DNA of 64,000 bases from Desulfosporosinus acididurans (GTDB lineage Bacteria > Bacillota > Desulfitobacteriia > Desulfitobacteriales > Desulfitobacteriaceae), in NCBI RefSeq assembly GCF_001029285.1, contig NZ_LDZY01000001.1:248001-312000 (forward strand). Direction: 5' to 3'. Under the pieces are notes generated by a model that was given only the letters and a program-made list of their open reading frames with translations, was not told the origin of the DNA and did no database searches. The position numbers and the translations under genes were made by a program. The stretch's first letter is position 1. The number at the start of each line of letters is the position of its first letter. This document shows positions 23,889-34,141 of the stretch, piece after piece.

Positions 23889-25052
23889 GTGTCTGGCATA
23901 ACGTTTAAAAGAAATCTTTTAGCTGCAATCACTATCCTATTTTGGTTTGCGCAATATGTCTACATACCATTCCTTACACCCTACCTGCTATCTCTTTCGA
24001 TATCGGCAACAGTTGTGGGAGTTATTGTTGGGGCATACGGAGTCACCCAACTGCTATTAAGGATTCCGTTGGGAATTATTACCGATATCGTCGGAAATCA
24101 CAAAATTTTTATCATTATAGGTGCTTTCTTAGCCGGCACTTCTTCCATCATGATCATACTTTTTGGTTCACCTATTATGCTGTTTGTAGCTAATGCCCTA
24201 TCGGGAGTTGCTTCTTCAACATGGATTTCTTTTACTTTGCTTTATTCTTCATACTATGACAAATCAGAAGGTACGAAAGCAATTGGCCTTATCACTTCCC
24301 TTATGAACCTCGGTATTTTAGCTGCATTTTTACTCGGTGGAGTTTTTGAACAATTAGGCATCCGCTCACTGTTCATTTTAAGTTTTATATTCGGTATGAC
24401 CGGCTTCATTCTTTCATTCTTTATCAATTCTGAGACTGCAGGCCGAACAAATGTTACTACCGCTAGTCTTATAAAAGTTATGAAGAATAAGAAACTACTA
24501 ATAGTCTCTCTTTTGGGTGGTTTTGTTTGGTTTTTAATGTTTGGAACTGTGTACTCCTTCACAACGAGTACTGCAAAAGAGCTTGGTGCAACAGGCCTCC
24601 AACTTGGTGTTATTTATGTTTTATTTAGCGTTATGAATATTATAGGCGCCTATTTCGTCAGTACAAAGGCTTCGAATAAACTTGGCGAAAAAAATATTAT
24701 AACGTTAGGCTTTATCTTACTGGCGGCATATTGTGCAGGCATAGCCGTCGCCCCTAAGCCTATCTGGTTCTTCCCGCTCCAAATGATCGGCGGGTTTGGA
24801 GCAGGCATCCTCACAGCAATTCTTATGGCAATTGCAGTAAGAGGCTTTGATGCAGATAAAAAATCCACGGCTATGGGTTTTTATCAATCGATATATTCAC
24901 TCGGTATAACCTTTGGACCAATAGTAATGGGGATCTTGATCGACCATTCGTCTAAAGTCTTTTCGTTTTCTGTCATGGCTGTAATTGCCTTAGCCTGTTC
25001 CGTTTTCGTGTTAGCAATGTATAAGCTTAGTCCTCTATTTAAACAAGCTTAA
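23889..25052 (+). CDS. MFS transporter
   Basis: The 387-residue protein has about twelve hydrophobic spans and an MFS loop-2-3 motif-like region (GAYGVTQLLLRIPLGIITDI). I chose GTG 23889 because GGGGGGG stands seven bases before it. Substrate is unknown; the family includes drug and sugar efflux pumps. It is a single-gene unit with a strong terminator at 25092. Confidence 0.85.
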   Translation: MSGITFKRNLLAAITILFWFAQYVYIPFLTPYLLSLSISATVVGVIVGAYGVTQLLLRIPLGIITDIVGNHKIFIIIGAFLAGTSSIMIILFGSPIMLFVANALSGVASSTWISFTLLYSSYYDKSEGTKAIGLITSLMNLGILAAFLLGGVFEQLGIRSLFILSFIFGMTGFILSFFINSETAGRTNVTTASLIKVMKNKKLLIVSLLGGFVWFLMFGTVYSFTTSTAKELGATGLQLGVIYVLFSVMNIIGAYFVSTKASNKLGEKNIITLGFILLAAYCAGIAVAPKPIWFFPLQMIGGFGAGILTAILMAIAVRGFDADKKSTAMGFYQSIYSLGITFGPIVMGILIDHSSKVFSFSVMAVIALACSVFVLAMYKLSPLFKQA

Positions 25053-25091
25053 CGGAGGAGTCAAGAATCTTATCGCCATGCATGGCGCACA

Positions 25092-25132
25092 CCAAAGGGC
25101 GCTTATCAGTTTTCATGATAAGCGCCCTTTGG
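25092..25132. terminator. perfect 17-bp hairpin
   Basis: CCAAAGGGCGCTTATCA and its complement flank a 7-base loop between the MFS gene and the convergent zinc-ribbon gene. Confidence 0.7.
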
Positions 25133-25173
25133 AATTCAGCTTGTAAGAATTTTACTGAATAATGGTGTCTGAA

Positions 25174-25380
25174 TTAAACAGCTTGAAACTTAGTTCCGCA
25201 TTTGGGACATTCCGTCATCCCACTGAAATAATCCCATATTGAGTGACACATTTTGCACTCTTTTATAAAAGGAACAAATGGAGCAATATTCTCCGTTATG
25301 TTATTCTCGATTTGATTTGGTTCTCCAGTATATTGTTCCCCAGAATTTTCAACCTCAGACTTGCTAACAGCAATAGACAC
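25174..25380 (-). CDS. 68-aa protein with C-terminal zinc ribbon
   Basis: The C-terminal half has CKMCHSIWDYFSGMTECPKC, a CxxC...CxxC zinc ribbon, after a polar, Glu/Asn-rich N-terminus. It starts at GTG with AAAGGA nine bases before. Such small ribbons often bind nucleic acid or partner proteins; function unknown. Confidence 0.55.
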   Translation of the reverse strand: MSIAVSKSEVENSGEQYTGEPNQIENNITENIAPFVPFIKECKMCHSIWDYFSGMTECPKCGTKFQAV

Positions 25381-25580
25381 AAGACAACGTCCTTTCCTCC
25401 ATAATCGAATATTCTTATAGATAATTATAAGAAAATCTCGACAACTCCGTCAATTAAGAACCCCCATCGTAATTCGCACTATATTTCACTTATTTAAAGG
25501 AAATTATGCGTTTTCGGGAAAAAATTGCTTCCCTTCCTCCAAAGGTAGCTCAGACTCTTTTTCAGGGTACGATCTGTTAA

Positions 25581-25853
25581 TTATTGTAAAATAAATAGTT
25601 TCTGTTCTTCGAGAACAGATTCTAATTCGAGCATATATATGCTTGTAACTTCTCTATTGTCCGAACTCATTTCTGCTAGTTCATTAAAGCTTATTTCATT
25701 CTGGCACTTTAATAACGTCCGCAGTATCCCTCGGCTGGCTAAGGGGATCATCCAAAAAGTATTGGGATGTTGCAGCGTTTCAAACCAAGATTCAATTTTA
25801 GTTCTATTGGCAAATATTTTAGCAAGAATTCCATTTTCTCTCGAATCAATCAT
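25581..25853 (-). CDS. 90-aa hypothetical protein
   Basis: It begins MIDSRENGILAKIFANRTKI and is mostly helical, with one Cys in LLKCQNEI and a glutamate-rich end. GGGAGG lies eleven bases before the ATG, and the stop lies in AT-rich DNA. I do not recognise it. Confidence 0.5.
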   Translation of the reverse strand: MIDSRENGILAKIFANRTKIESWFETLQHPNTFWMIPLASRGILRTLLKCQNEISFNELAEMSSDNREVTSIYMLELESVLEEQKLFILQ

Positions 25854-26433
25854 TTCTTAAGCTTCCTCCCTGTTGACAAAATGCATATTGACAATATATT
25901 CAACACAAAAACACATAAACCTTCTAAACTTAAAAATTAGCTTCCCTTTAATTCACCTTAAGACAAATAGAATGAAAATTTTGTATTTGCAAAAAAGACT
26001 CTCATCATTTAATGACGAGAGTTGACGGAGGGTAAATCAAACGCCGCTAAACATTATGCCCAAAGGCTTGGGCAAATACCTTCAAATGTTTACCAAATAC
26101 AACTCTGCCTTGGCCACTCTTACGAAATGAGGAAAATCGAAAGGAAGTCAAACAAAAACCTCCGCGTCCGGAGGTTCAAAGCGCAATGCCCCATTGTATA
26201 TCCCGCTAAAAGATTCTGAGGGACACAGTTTTAAGAAATCTTCTTCATTTTAAAAAATCATGAGACTAAGAAAACTAAGTGGTCTAAATATTTTTCTTAC
26301 GACATATTATACTATATATTTACATATTTGTGTTAAAAAAGTATCTTGGTAATTTATCACATTAGAACCTGTATAAATTAATAGCTAAATAGGTTAGGTT
26401 GGATACTCCTAAACTGCAAAGTTTGTTACGTAA
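25854..26433. other. AT-rich intergenic region
   Basis: A hairpin with GACTCTCATCATTTAATGACGAGAG near 25998-26023 could end a transcript. The open frame at 26022-26219 starts in that stem and has no ribosome site. Nothing else is supported. Confidence 0.4.
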
Positions 26434-26457
26434 GAAAAAGCCCTCTCTAGGAGGGCT
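26434..26457 (-). terminator. minus-strand terminator of the lipoprotein gene
   Basis: AGCCCTC-CTAGA-GAGGGCT is followed by TTTTT on the minus strand. Confidence 0.8.
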
Positions 26458-26469
26458 AGTGAAGGAGTG

Positions 26470-27663
26470 TTAATTACTTTTTTGTTCCATTTTTAACAAA
26501 TCTGTCATATTAAAGGAGTTTGCCGCGTTAACTTCCGGAATTTGAATTTCTATTGGAGAGTTTGTGCCGGAAATATCAGAATTATAATTAAGAATCATTT
26601 CCAAACTACCTTTTGGAGTATCTGAAGCAGATGATTTGTTGTCAATTGTACTCATGAATTGATTCAATTGATTTAAATCAATTTTAAGGTCAATGGTTCC
26701 ACTCTCTTTTATTACATAACCATTATCGATATAATACTTTAGATCGATCCCCTTATCCCCTAAAAGAGTGACATTCTTCAGCTTATCCATTTGAGAATTA
26801 AATGTTGCCAAAAAAACAGTTTTACTAGCATCAAATTGTTCAAAAGCCTGATCAAAAGCTTGGATGCTTTTTTCCTTGTCCGGTGCTTGACTCATTTGCA
26901 GCGTGGAATGAACTAAATCTTTCACAAAATCCATAGCTTCTTTATCTTGGCTAAAATTATTAACGGTATACCGGATTAAATCTTTAAATTGCTGATCATT
27001 AAGTCTAATTTCATAGCATCGGACTAACTTATAGCCATCATCAGTTGATATTGATTCAGTTGAGTTAGCGACGGTGCTAAAATTCGGGTTAAATCGACTT
27101 GCATAACTTTTTAAGAAGTCAATTTCCTTTTCTTGAAATGTTTTGCTGAATTCTAGAAGCTGCTTTAGGCTTTCATTATCCAAACCAGAATCTTTCGTAT
27201 CCAAAGGGTTCATGACTAAATAATCTTTGTTTGCAGCCAGTTGAGGCAAAGAGCTTTTGGCAATTAAAGGAAGTTTTACAATTTCCTTAATTGATGGAGT
27301 ATCCCCTGTTAAATCCGAGTCTACCCAAACGGGGATATTAATTTTCATTCCTGGAGTAACTACGTCCACAATAGCTTTGCTCTTACCGACTGTTTTTTGA
27401 TCATTATATGTAGATTCTACATCAAAATTGAGCGAAGCATTATTTAAGAGCGCAGCAACAGAATCGATTTGTTGTTGAACCTGCGGATCAAACCCCTGGC
27501 CACTAACGTGAAGATTCATCGTTGTTTGAATATGTGATGAATTAATCGTTTGCATGTTCAAAGCAGCGTTAAAAATTTCCTGCTCATTACTGCTGCAACC
27601 TGTTAAGACTAAAAGCAACATCATAGCTAAAGCAAACCAGATAACTATTTTTTTCCTTTTCAT
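26470..27663 (-). CDS. lipoprotein of unknown function (397 aa)
   Basis: A lipoprotein signal peptide (MKRKKIVIWFALAMMLLLVL then TGC, Cys at residue 23) precedes a soluble extracellular protein rich in Asn, Gln, Ser and Asp. The body resembles LolA/LppX-like or DUF-type lipoproteins in having long amphipathic beta pattern (SLNFDVESTYND, TIDLKIDLNQLNQF), but no family is certain. GGAGG precedes the ATG. Lgt at 48.7 kb would lipidate it. It is a single-gene unit with its own terminator. Confidence 0.7.
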   Translation of the reverse strand: MKRKKIVIWFALAMMLLLVLTGCSSNEQEIFNAALNMQTINSSHIQTTMNLHVSGQGFDPQVQQQIDSVAALLNNASLNFDVESTYNDQKTVGKSKAIVDVVTPGMKINIPVWVDSDLTGDTPSIKEIVKLPLIAKSSLPQLAANKDYLVMNPLDTKDSGLDNESLKQLLEFSKTFQEKEIDFLKSYASRFNPNFSTVANSTESISTDDGYKLVRCYEIRLNDQQFKDLIRYTVNNFSQDKEAMDFVKDLVHSTLQMSQAPDKEKSIQAFDQAFEQFDASKTVFLATFNSQMDKLKNVTLLGDKGIDLKYYIDNGYVIKESGTIDLKIDLNQLNQFMSTIDNKSSASDTPKGSLEMILNYNSDISGTNSPIEIQIPEVNAANSFNMTDLLKMEQKSN

Positions 27664-27798
27664 TCATTTCCTCCTTCTTAACTATCTTAAATTGACTCTG
27701 TTATATTATAATATACTTCCTACTACATTGTATATCGGCAAATTAGAAATAATTATCAGGTCAAATTATTATTCTTATTTAGGCAAAGTGAATTCGGA

Positions 27799-27840
27799 CC
27801 CACCCCCACTTATAAAAGTGGGTGACTTAAAACTGATCAA
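27799..27840 (+). repeat. dispersed palindromic element M, partial copy 1
   Basis: This is only the second half of the element: CACCCCCACTTATAAAAGTGGGTGA followed by CTTAAAACTGATCAAA. Coordinates of the other copies are 28140, 39904, 53769 and 62021. Confidence 0.65.
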
Positions 27841-28139
27841 ACAGAGGGCTATTGCTCTACGAGTCCTAGGTTTATGTTTTTATTTTTTATTCTGTAACCG
27901 AAAAACTTCTCAAGATAGTAAATATAAAGCCACATGTAAGCAAGGTAATAATTAATTTCATAATCAGCATCTCTTTCAATTCGTTAATATGGGTAAGTTA
28001 CCCTTGCTTTTAAGATTACACTAGAATTCTTATAATTCCATGAACATTATATTAATAATTTATTAAATTTTTTGCAGACATCTCCTTAATGCGTCACCCC
28101 TAAAAACAGAAGTCCCGGCGTTCAGCATAACTGTTCCGA

Positions 28140-28254
28140 GTGAACTCATTCAGCTAAAGCTGAACATCGGGGCTTCAGATTGGGACTCTACCCCACCTGA
28201 AATTTACGAAGGCCCCCCCACTTATAGAAGTGGGGGGCTTAAAAACTGAATAAA
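28140..28254 (+). repeat. dispersed palindromic element M, copy 2 (with internal insertion)
   Basis: GTGAACTCATTCAGCTAAAG and CTGAACATCGGGGCTTCAGA are followed by GGGACTCTACCCCAC, about 20 extra bases, then the CCCCCACTT/AAGTGGGGG hairpin and CTTAAAAACTGAATAAA. Compare the cleaner copy at 62021-62111. Confidence 0.75.
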
Positions 28255-28459
28255 TTAATAGCATTATGTTTAATTAAAACATCAGAGTTTTCCTTATTAC
28301 TTAACCGTTTGCTGGACACTTTTAACATCAAGGGATATCCTCTAGAGAATATTAGTTCAGGATCAGATTAAACGATTGAAACTCAAAATACCCAACATTT
28401 ATTATGCCAACTTAGGAAATACTGTATAGGGAATCAGTAAACTACAAGGAGGGTTCATA

Positions 28460-28615
28460 ATGAGTAAAGATAAGGATAGAAGAGAAGAATTAGCCGCAAA
28501 ATATCCTGAAGTAGAACAACATTTTCAAAATATCAAGCAAGAAATGTATGAGCCTCAAATCGAGAGATTAGGAGAAACGAAAAAGGAACAAAAGCAGCGT
28601 ACAGAAGGTCATTAA
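28460..28615 (+). CDS. 51-aa hydrophilic protein
   Basis: A short frame with a very strong AAGGAGG seven bases before ATG gives MSKDKDRREELAAKYPEVEQ and a Lys/Gln/Glu-rich helical rest ending RTEGH. A hairpin follows at 28644-28677. Composition fits a small spore or stress protein, but this is only an impression. Confidence 0.6.
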   Translation: MSKDKDRREELAAKYPEVEQHFQNIKQEMYEPQIERLGETKKEQKQRTEGH

Positions 28616-28643
28616 GGTATTGTCTTTAAACAAAGCACCAAAA

Positions 28644-28677
28644 GAAGGACTGATATTCAGAGAGGTATCAGTCCTTC
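28644..28677. terminator. hairpin between convergent genes
   Basis: GAAGGACTGATA pairs with TATCAGTCCTTC and is followed by TTCTTCC. It separates the 51-aa gene from the EF-G-like gene. Confidence 0.6.
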
Positions 28678-28705
28678 TTCTTCCCGTTCTATCTTACATC
28701 AAGTA

Positions 28706-30727
28706 CTAATGATTATGGGCTACCTTAAGCTGATTTACGATGGTTCCGCTGATTCTATCCGGAACCTCTTCGTACTGAAGGAATTTAAGAGTAAATGACC
28801 CTCTTCCTTGAGTAAGAGCCCTTAAATCAATAGCATAACGCATCATTTCAGCCTGAGGCACGTGAGCCTTAATAACTTGATATTTTCCAATGGCCTCCAT
28901 CCCTAATACTTTTCCCCGTTTAGTATTAAGATCCCCGATGACATCACCCATGAAGATTTCAGGTACTTTGACTTCAACTTCCACCACCGGCTCGAGCAAC
29001 GTTGGTTTTGCCAATTCCACTCCCTTGCGAAAGGCAATCATAGCGGCTAGTTTGAACGCCATTTCCGACGAATCAACGGAGTGATAAGAACCATCACAGA
29101 GAGTGACCTTAATATCGGTCACAGGATATCCAACCATAGCCCCTTCTGCCATGGCTTCACGGATTCCTTTTTCCACAGCGGGAATATACTGTTTGGGGAC
29201 TGACCCTCCGAAAATCTCCTCGGAAAATTCAAAGTCTTTGCCATCTAATGGTTCCAGATTAATCCAAACATGGCCATATTGTCCATGCCCGCCCGTTTGT
29301 TTTTTATGCTTGCCTTCAACTTTCACGGCTTTACGAATCGTCTCACGATATGGGACGCGCGGAACCTTGATAGCTACAGCAACTCCAAACTTACGAGCTA
29401 ATTTTTCCTGAATAATATCGAGGTGCATTTCACCTAAGCCCATCAACAATAATTCTTTCGTTTCTATGTTTTTGCTAAGTTTAATAGTAGGGTCTTCTTC
29501 AGCTAATCTTGCTAAAGAGTTACCCAATTTATCTTCATCGCCCTTGCTCTTTGGTTCAATTGCCATCGATAAAGTTGGAATTGGAAAATCTATATCCTCT
29601 AATTGGAGCGGATGTTCTTTAGTGCATAAGGTATCCCCAGTTTTTACACTTTGCAATTTTGCAGCCACCGCTATATCTCCCGCTGGAACAGATGTAATGG
29701 GCTCCTGGGTTTTGCCTTTCAAGTAAAAGGGTTGGCCAATTTTTTCTTCGACGTCGCGATTAACATTATAGACCATGGTTTCTGAAAAAAAAGTCCCTCC
29801 ATATACTCGAAAAAAAGACATTTTTCCAACATAAGGATCAGCAAGGGTTTTAAAAACTAATGCAGACTTTTGTGGTAAAACCTCAGGTGAAGGAACTATA
29901 TCGACAATGAAATTAAGAAGGTTGTTAATGCCTATATTCTTATACGCTGAACCGCAAAGTACGGGGACCAGGAGATTTTGCTTCAATGCTAAACGTAAAG
30001 TAGTTTGCAAATCATGGCACGTTAAAGATTCGCCATCAAGATATTTCGTCAGGATTTCATCATCAGCTTCAGCAACCGCTTCTGTCAGTTGCTCTTGCAG
30101 AAGGTTTAATTCATCTTGATAGTCTTCAGGAACTTCTTGAATTACATACTTGCCGCTTCCATTTGTCTCATAAGCATACATTTTATTTTCGAGAATATCG
30201 ATAACTCCATGAAAATCTGCTTCAAGTCCAACTGGAATTTGTAAGGGAGCAAAGCGGGCATCAGGATATACATCTTTCAACTGTTCAATAATCTTATTAA
30301 AATTAGCATTCTCACGATCTAGTTTGTTGATAAATACAACTCTCGGCAGCTTCTTTTCTTCCATAAGTTCCATAGTAATTTCAGCCTGCACTTCCAGACC
30401 TGATACACCATTGAGGACAATTATGCCGCACTCCGCAATCCTCAACGCACTTATGACTTCCCCAATGAAGTCTGAATATCCTGGAGTATCGAGAACATTG
30501 ACCTTAACTCCTTGCCATTCAACAGGAATAAGACTCGTACTAATCGACACTTTGTGCTTAATTTCTTCTGGCAAAAAATCGGAGACTGTGTTTCCTTCAG
30601 TGATTTTGCCGATTCGGTTGATCACACCTGAATTGAAGAGAAAAGCTTCCGAAAGAGAAGTCTTTCCTACTCCACCATGGCCGACCAGACAGATATTACG
30701 AAGATTTTTCGTGTCATAGTTCTTCAA
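28706..30727 (-). CDS. elongation factor G-like GTPase
   Basis: The 673-residue translational GTPase has G1 GHGGVGKTSL (about 16-25), G3 DTPGYSDF (about 79-86) and G4 INKLDREN (about 133), then domain II and the EF-G domain IV/V pattern (RVPYRETI, GGHGQYGHV). The P-loop GHGGVGKT differs from AHVDAGKT of canonical EF-G, which marks the EF-G-like paralogue group; it is probably not the main fusA, which usually sits with the str operon. It starts at TTG with GGAGGG six bases before. The paralogues' roles are still debated. Confidence 0.88.
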   Translation of the reverse strand: MKNYDTKNLRNICLVGHGGVGKTSLSEAFLFNSGVINRIGKITEGNTVSDFLPEEIKHKVSISTSLIPVEWQGVKVNVLDTPGYSDFIGEVISALRIAECGIIVLNGVSGLEVQAEITMELMEEKKLPRVVFINKLDRENANFNKIIEQLKDVYPDARFAPLQIPVGLEADFHGVIDILENKMYAYETNGSGKYVIQEVPEDYQDELNLLQEQLTEAVAEADDEILTKYLDGESLTCHDLQTTLRLALKQNLLVPVLCGSAYKNIGINNLLNFIVDIVPSPEVLPQKSALVFKTLADPYVGKMSFFRVYGGTFFSETMVYNVNRDVEEKIGQPFYLKGKTQEPITSVPAGDIAVAAKLQSVKTGDTLCTKEHPLQLEDIDFPIPTLSMAIEPKSKGDEDKLGNSLARLAEEDPTIKLSKNIETKELLLMGLGEMHLDIIQEKLARKFGVAVAIKVPRVPYRETIRKAVKVEGKHKKQTGGHGQYGHVWINLEPLDGKDFEFSEEIFGGSVPKQYIPAVEKGIREAMAEGAMVGYPVTDIKVTLCDGSYHSVDSSEMAFKLAAMIAFRKGVELAKPTLLEPVVEVEVKVPEIFMGDVIGDLNTKRGKVLGMEAIGKYQVIKAHVPQAEMMRYAIDLRALTQGRGSFTLKFLQYEEVPDRISGTIVNQLKVAHNH

Positions 30728-30867
30728 GACGATCCCTCCTAGTATGTTATTAAGAAAAGGTCTTAGCCTTTTACTTGCAACAGTAATTGGGAGCTTTCAT
30801 TAAAGTCTGAAGATAATAGTTTTGATTAGTTTATTGAGCCGAGCAGGTCAAGTATTCTCATTATAAA

Positions 30868-32031
30868 TTATTTCTTTTCGTAAGTACCCCTTATGAGGGG
30901 TGTTTTATTCCTCACCATATAGTTTCCTTTGGCCCAGACATCTCGAACCTGTAAAGACTCATCGAGAACTACCAGGTCAGCATCGTAACCTACTCGTATC
31001 ATGCCTTTATTTTTAAGAGACAGTACTCTGGCCACATTAGATGTTATGGTACTCAAAGCCTTTTCTAAGGCTACTCCATGGTGATGAACAGCTTCTCTGA
31101 CATCACGCCATAAAACTTCGACAGAGCCAACACCCATGCCAACTAAAACGCCCTCTTCGTTATATTGGGGCATACTTCCATTTCCATCCGAAGTTACGGT
31201 AATTCGTTCATTGAGAAGATTGCGTTGTTCTAACATTGAAAGGACGGCCGGTACCTGAAGTTCCGCGGAAAAATCGTCACACCCTGCCGTTAAATCAATG
31301 TGTCCTCCTGCTTGCAAGAATTGAATTCCCTGTTCTAACAAGGAATGTGTCCGATTAATATGTGTGGGCATAAATTGAGTAATAGGAATCTCAGTTTGTT
31401 CAAGAATCTTCCATATATAATCGAGCCCACGCTTACCCTCCCCAAGATGGAGATGAACAACACCTGCTTTGCTCCCGAGCATTCCGCCGACTCGGGCTTC
31501 TGAAGCTAAACGTTCAAGCTCGGCAATTTGAGGTTGAGCAGAACGGTGATCTGAAATTGCGATTTCTCCTGCACCGATTACTTTTTCAATCAGGGCCAAG
31601 TCTTGCTGCAGAGTTGGCAAAAGGGTCCTTACTGGTACTTGATAGGCCCCGCTGTAGATAAAGGTGCTTATTCCCTCATCTTCAAGGGCATGAGCTTTCG
31701 TAAGAAGTTCGGAAATTGAGCGAGAAACCGAATCTGTCCCTAAGCAGCCGACAACGGTGGTTGTTCCGCTTAAAGTGAGCTGAGACAGTTGAATTTCTGG
31801 AGTTCTGGAAGCCGGACCCGCTTCCCCGCCGCCGCCGCAGATATGTACATGAGCATCTATAAAACCGGGAGTCAAGATCATACCCTGAAGATCAATCTCT
31901 TCTCCCTCAACAAAGTCAGGCAGATGTAGATTCTTCCCGATTACTGCAATGCTTGAACCAACAATGAGGACATCTGTTTCCTCAATATAGTTCGGACTGT
32001 ATATCTTTGCGTTCTTGAGCAGTTGCCACAT
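30868..32031 (-). CDS. iadA: beta-aspartyl-dipeptidase (isoaspartyl dipeptidase)
   Basis: This amidohydrolase of 387 residues has the metal-binding GFIDAHVHICGGGGE (His 61 and 63), the HLHLGEGKRG segment and the DLTAGCDDF near residue 270, characteristic of IadA. It would cleave beta-aspartyl dipeptides arising from protein isomerisation. The start has GGGGGG nine bases before the ATG. A divergent flippase gene starts 190 bases away. Confidence 0.88.
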   Translation of the reverse strand: MWQLLKNAKIYSPNYIEETDVLIVGSSIAVIGKNLHLPDFVEGEEIDLQGMILTPGFIDAHVHICGGGGEAGPASRTPEIQLSQLTLSGTTTVVGCLGTDSVSRSISELLTKAHALEDEGISTFIYSGAYQVPVRTLLPTLQQDLALIEKVIGAGEIAISDHRSAQPQIAELERLASEARVGGMLGSKAGVVHLHLGEGKRGLDYIWKILEQTEIPITQFMPTHINRTHSLLEQGIQFLQAGGHIDLTAGCDDFSAELQVPAVLSMLEQRNLLNERITVTSDGNGSMPQYNEEGVLVGMGVGSVEVLWRDVREAVHHHGVALEKALSTITSNVARVLSLKNKGMIRVGYDADLVVLDESLQVRDVWAKGNYMVRNKTPLIRGTYEKK

Positions 32032-32219
32032 TATGATTCCCCCCTTGAGGTAGAATGCCCCATTTTAAGAACCATATTCCTCCATGGAAAACTTTTCTCT
32101 ATCCAACATTAAAATCCTTTTGTTTTTCGCAGCTCGGTAAAAAATTTCTTAAGCATTTCCTTATTTCCCTGTGCATATGGTTAGAAGTAACGATATTGCC
32201 ATAGTTGTGGAGGAAAGAG

Positions 32220-33761
32220 ATGCCAAGAAGGACCTTTGTCTACGGCGCAACAATTCTCTTAGGCGCTAATTTATTGAACCGTGTATTAGGCTTTACTTAT
32301 CAATATTTAATCATGGCCCATATAGGCGGAGAAGCCTACGGACTCTTTAATATGGTCTTTCCCCTATACATGCTGGCCCTAGTTTTTACGACAGCAGGAA
32401 TCCCCCTTGCCATTGCCAAAATGGTTGCCGAAGAGGTTTCCTTAGGAAGAGGTTATCAAGCTCGTTCCATCTTTCGCCTTGCCTTTTGGCTTCTTACAGT
32501 GTCGGGGGCCTTAGTTTCATCAGGCCTCTATTTCCTGACACCCTACATCGCCCACAGGCTTTTTCCTGACCCCAGAGTCCTGACGATTTTTCAGATTTGT
32601 ACACCTGCTATCTTCATAGTCTCTATCTCCTCAGTCTTTCGAGGATATTTTCAAGGCTTACAAAATATGGTCCCTACAGCAGTAAGCCAAATTTGTGAGC
32701 AAATCGTCCGCGTTGCTGTAGGCTACACAACAGCCATTTACCTTCTCAAAACCGGTGTTGAATGGGCCGCGGCGGGATTAGCCTTCGGAATGCTGGCCGG
32801 TGAAGCCGTTGGCCTTTTGGTAATTATCATCCATTATCAAAGGTCGCGAATACCCTTAGAAAAAGATCCGGCCTCCCATACTTCTTCGGGCTATATTTTA
32901 CGGCAATTATGGCATCTTGCTTCTCCTGTAACCGTCGGAAGATTATTTTCTACCGGATTGTCTGCTTTAGACGCTATGCTTATCCCCCAACGTCTGCACG
33001 CTGCAGGTTACAGTGCTCGGGAAGCAACTACCTTGTTCGGGCAATTAGGGGGATCTGCCTTTACCTTACTTACCTTTCCCAGTGTCTTTACCTTTGCCTT
33101 AGCCACATCACTAGTTCCATCTATTTCTGAAGCAGCAGCTCAACATCAGTTTCATATTGTCCGTGCTCGAAGCGTTGAAGCAATACGTTTAACGATCTTG
33201 ATTGGTATTCCCTGTCTGATCACTCTCTTCTATTTTTCTCGTCCACTAACCATTTTTTTTAAAAGTCCTGAAATCTCACCTATTTTACGAATCTTAGCTT
33301 TAGGTGGTATTTTTTCGTACATTCAACAAACAACAACAGGAATTCTGCAAGGACTCGGAAAAGTTCAGCTTCCGGTTCTTCATTCTATTATTGCAGCCAT
33401 GCTGCGGATCCCCATTTTGATCTACCTTACCGGTCTTCCCCAATGGGGTCTTAGGGGAACTGCCTGGGCTTATGTGATTGGTTTTATTATAATGGCTGCC
33501 TTGAACCTTCTAGCTATCACACGAAGCAGCGGCATGCCTATTGACCTTCAGCGGTTTCTCCTCCAACCCTTTAGCGGAGGTATCGCCATGATTCTTGCTT
33601 TTAGCCTCTTAGACCCTATCATAGGCGGACATTTAGTGGGGTATAGTTTAGAATTTTCCTGCGGAGTTTTGCTTTACGGCATAGTGCTAGTCTTCAATGG
33701 CGGCATTACTTTCTCAGATTTAAGACGGCTGCCTTGGCTCGGAAAATTTTTAAAGCCTTAA
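32220..33761 (+). CDS. MOP-superfamily flippase, SpoVB-like
   Basis: The 513-residue membrane protein has about fourteen hydrophobic spans and starts MPRRTFVYGATILLGANLLN, the opening of SpoVB/MurJ-like polysaccharide exporters (MATE/MOP fold). FRGYFQGLQNMVPTAVSQI matches the SpoVB group. It probably flips a lipid-linked peptidoglycan precursor, with a role in spore cortex. ATG 32220 has GGAGG six bases before it. Confidence 0.82.
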   Translation: MPRRTFVYGATILLGANLLNRVLGFTYQYLIMAHIGGEAYGLFNMVFPLYMLALVFTTAGIPLAIAKMVAEEVSLGRGYQARSIFRLAFWLLTVSGALVSSGLYFLTPYIAHRLFPDPRVLTIFQICTPAIFIVSISSVFRGYFQGLQNMVPTAVSQICEQIVRVAVGYTTAIYLLKTGVEWAAAGLAFGMLAGEAVGLLVIIIHYQRSRIPLEKDPASHTSSGYILRQLWHLASPVTVGRLFSTGLSALDAMLIPQRLHAAGYSAREATTLFGQLGGSAFTLLTFPSVFTFALATSLVPSISEAAAQHQFHIVRARSVEAIRLTILIGIPCLITLFYFSRPLTIFFKSPEISPILRILALGGIFSYIQQTTTGILQGLGKVQLPVLHSIIAAMLRIPILIYLTGLPQWGLRGTAWAYVIGFIIMAALNLLAITRSSGMPIDLQRFLLQPFSGGIAMILAFSLLDPIIGGHLVGYSLEFSCGVLLYGIVLVFNGGITFSDLRRLPWLGKFLKP

Positions 33762-33766
33762 AAGAA

Positions 33767-34024
33767 TTATCTCCACCAACGTCTAAACTGCCCCCCCCAT
33801 TGCCAATAGGATAACAAAATCAGCACACTAATAAAAAGAATAATCAGAAACTTATATACAAAGTAGACTTTTATTATTTTTAATATCACGACTAAAGCCC
33901 CTAAGAAAATAGGGATAACTAATAGTTTAACTATTGAACTTGAACGCTTTTTATTTCTGAAACTCGGAAATGATAAAAGCAAAGAAAAAACAATAACGTA
34001 TACTATAAAAGATGCAAATATCAT
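33767..34024 (-). CDS. 85-aa membrane protein
   Basis: Three hydrophobic spans (about residues 3-18, 30-48, 52-72) and a basic end FRRWWR. ATG 34024 is chosen because GGAAGG lies seven bases before it; the longer frame start has no site. It is convergent with the flippase, six bases from its stop. Family not recognised. Confidence 0.5.
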   Translation of the reverse strand: MIFASFIVYVIVFSLLLSFPSFRNKKRSSSIVKLLVIPIFLGALVVILKIIKVYFVYKFLIILFISVLILLSYWQWGGQFRRWWR

Positions 34025-34103
34025 GAAACTTCCTTCCTTAACAAAAAGAAATAAGATATCCATAATTTTAGTGCCATAAAGCTTTAAAAAATGTTAATAC
34101 TAT

Positions 34104-34110
34104 CATTGTA
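34104..34110 (+). promoter_or_regulatory. possible sigma-G/F -10 element before the SASP gene
   Basis: CATTGTA fits the forespore -10 consensus CATNNTA and is placed 38 bases before the ATG. The -35 is not clear, so this is tentative. Confidence 0.35.
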
Positions 34111-34141
34111 CGGATAAAGATAAGAGGGAGGAGATTTATAT

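Noticed and set aside
26022-26219. 65-codon plus-strand frame
   Set aside because: It starts inside a hairpin, has no ribosome site and an unlikely composition.
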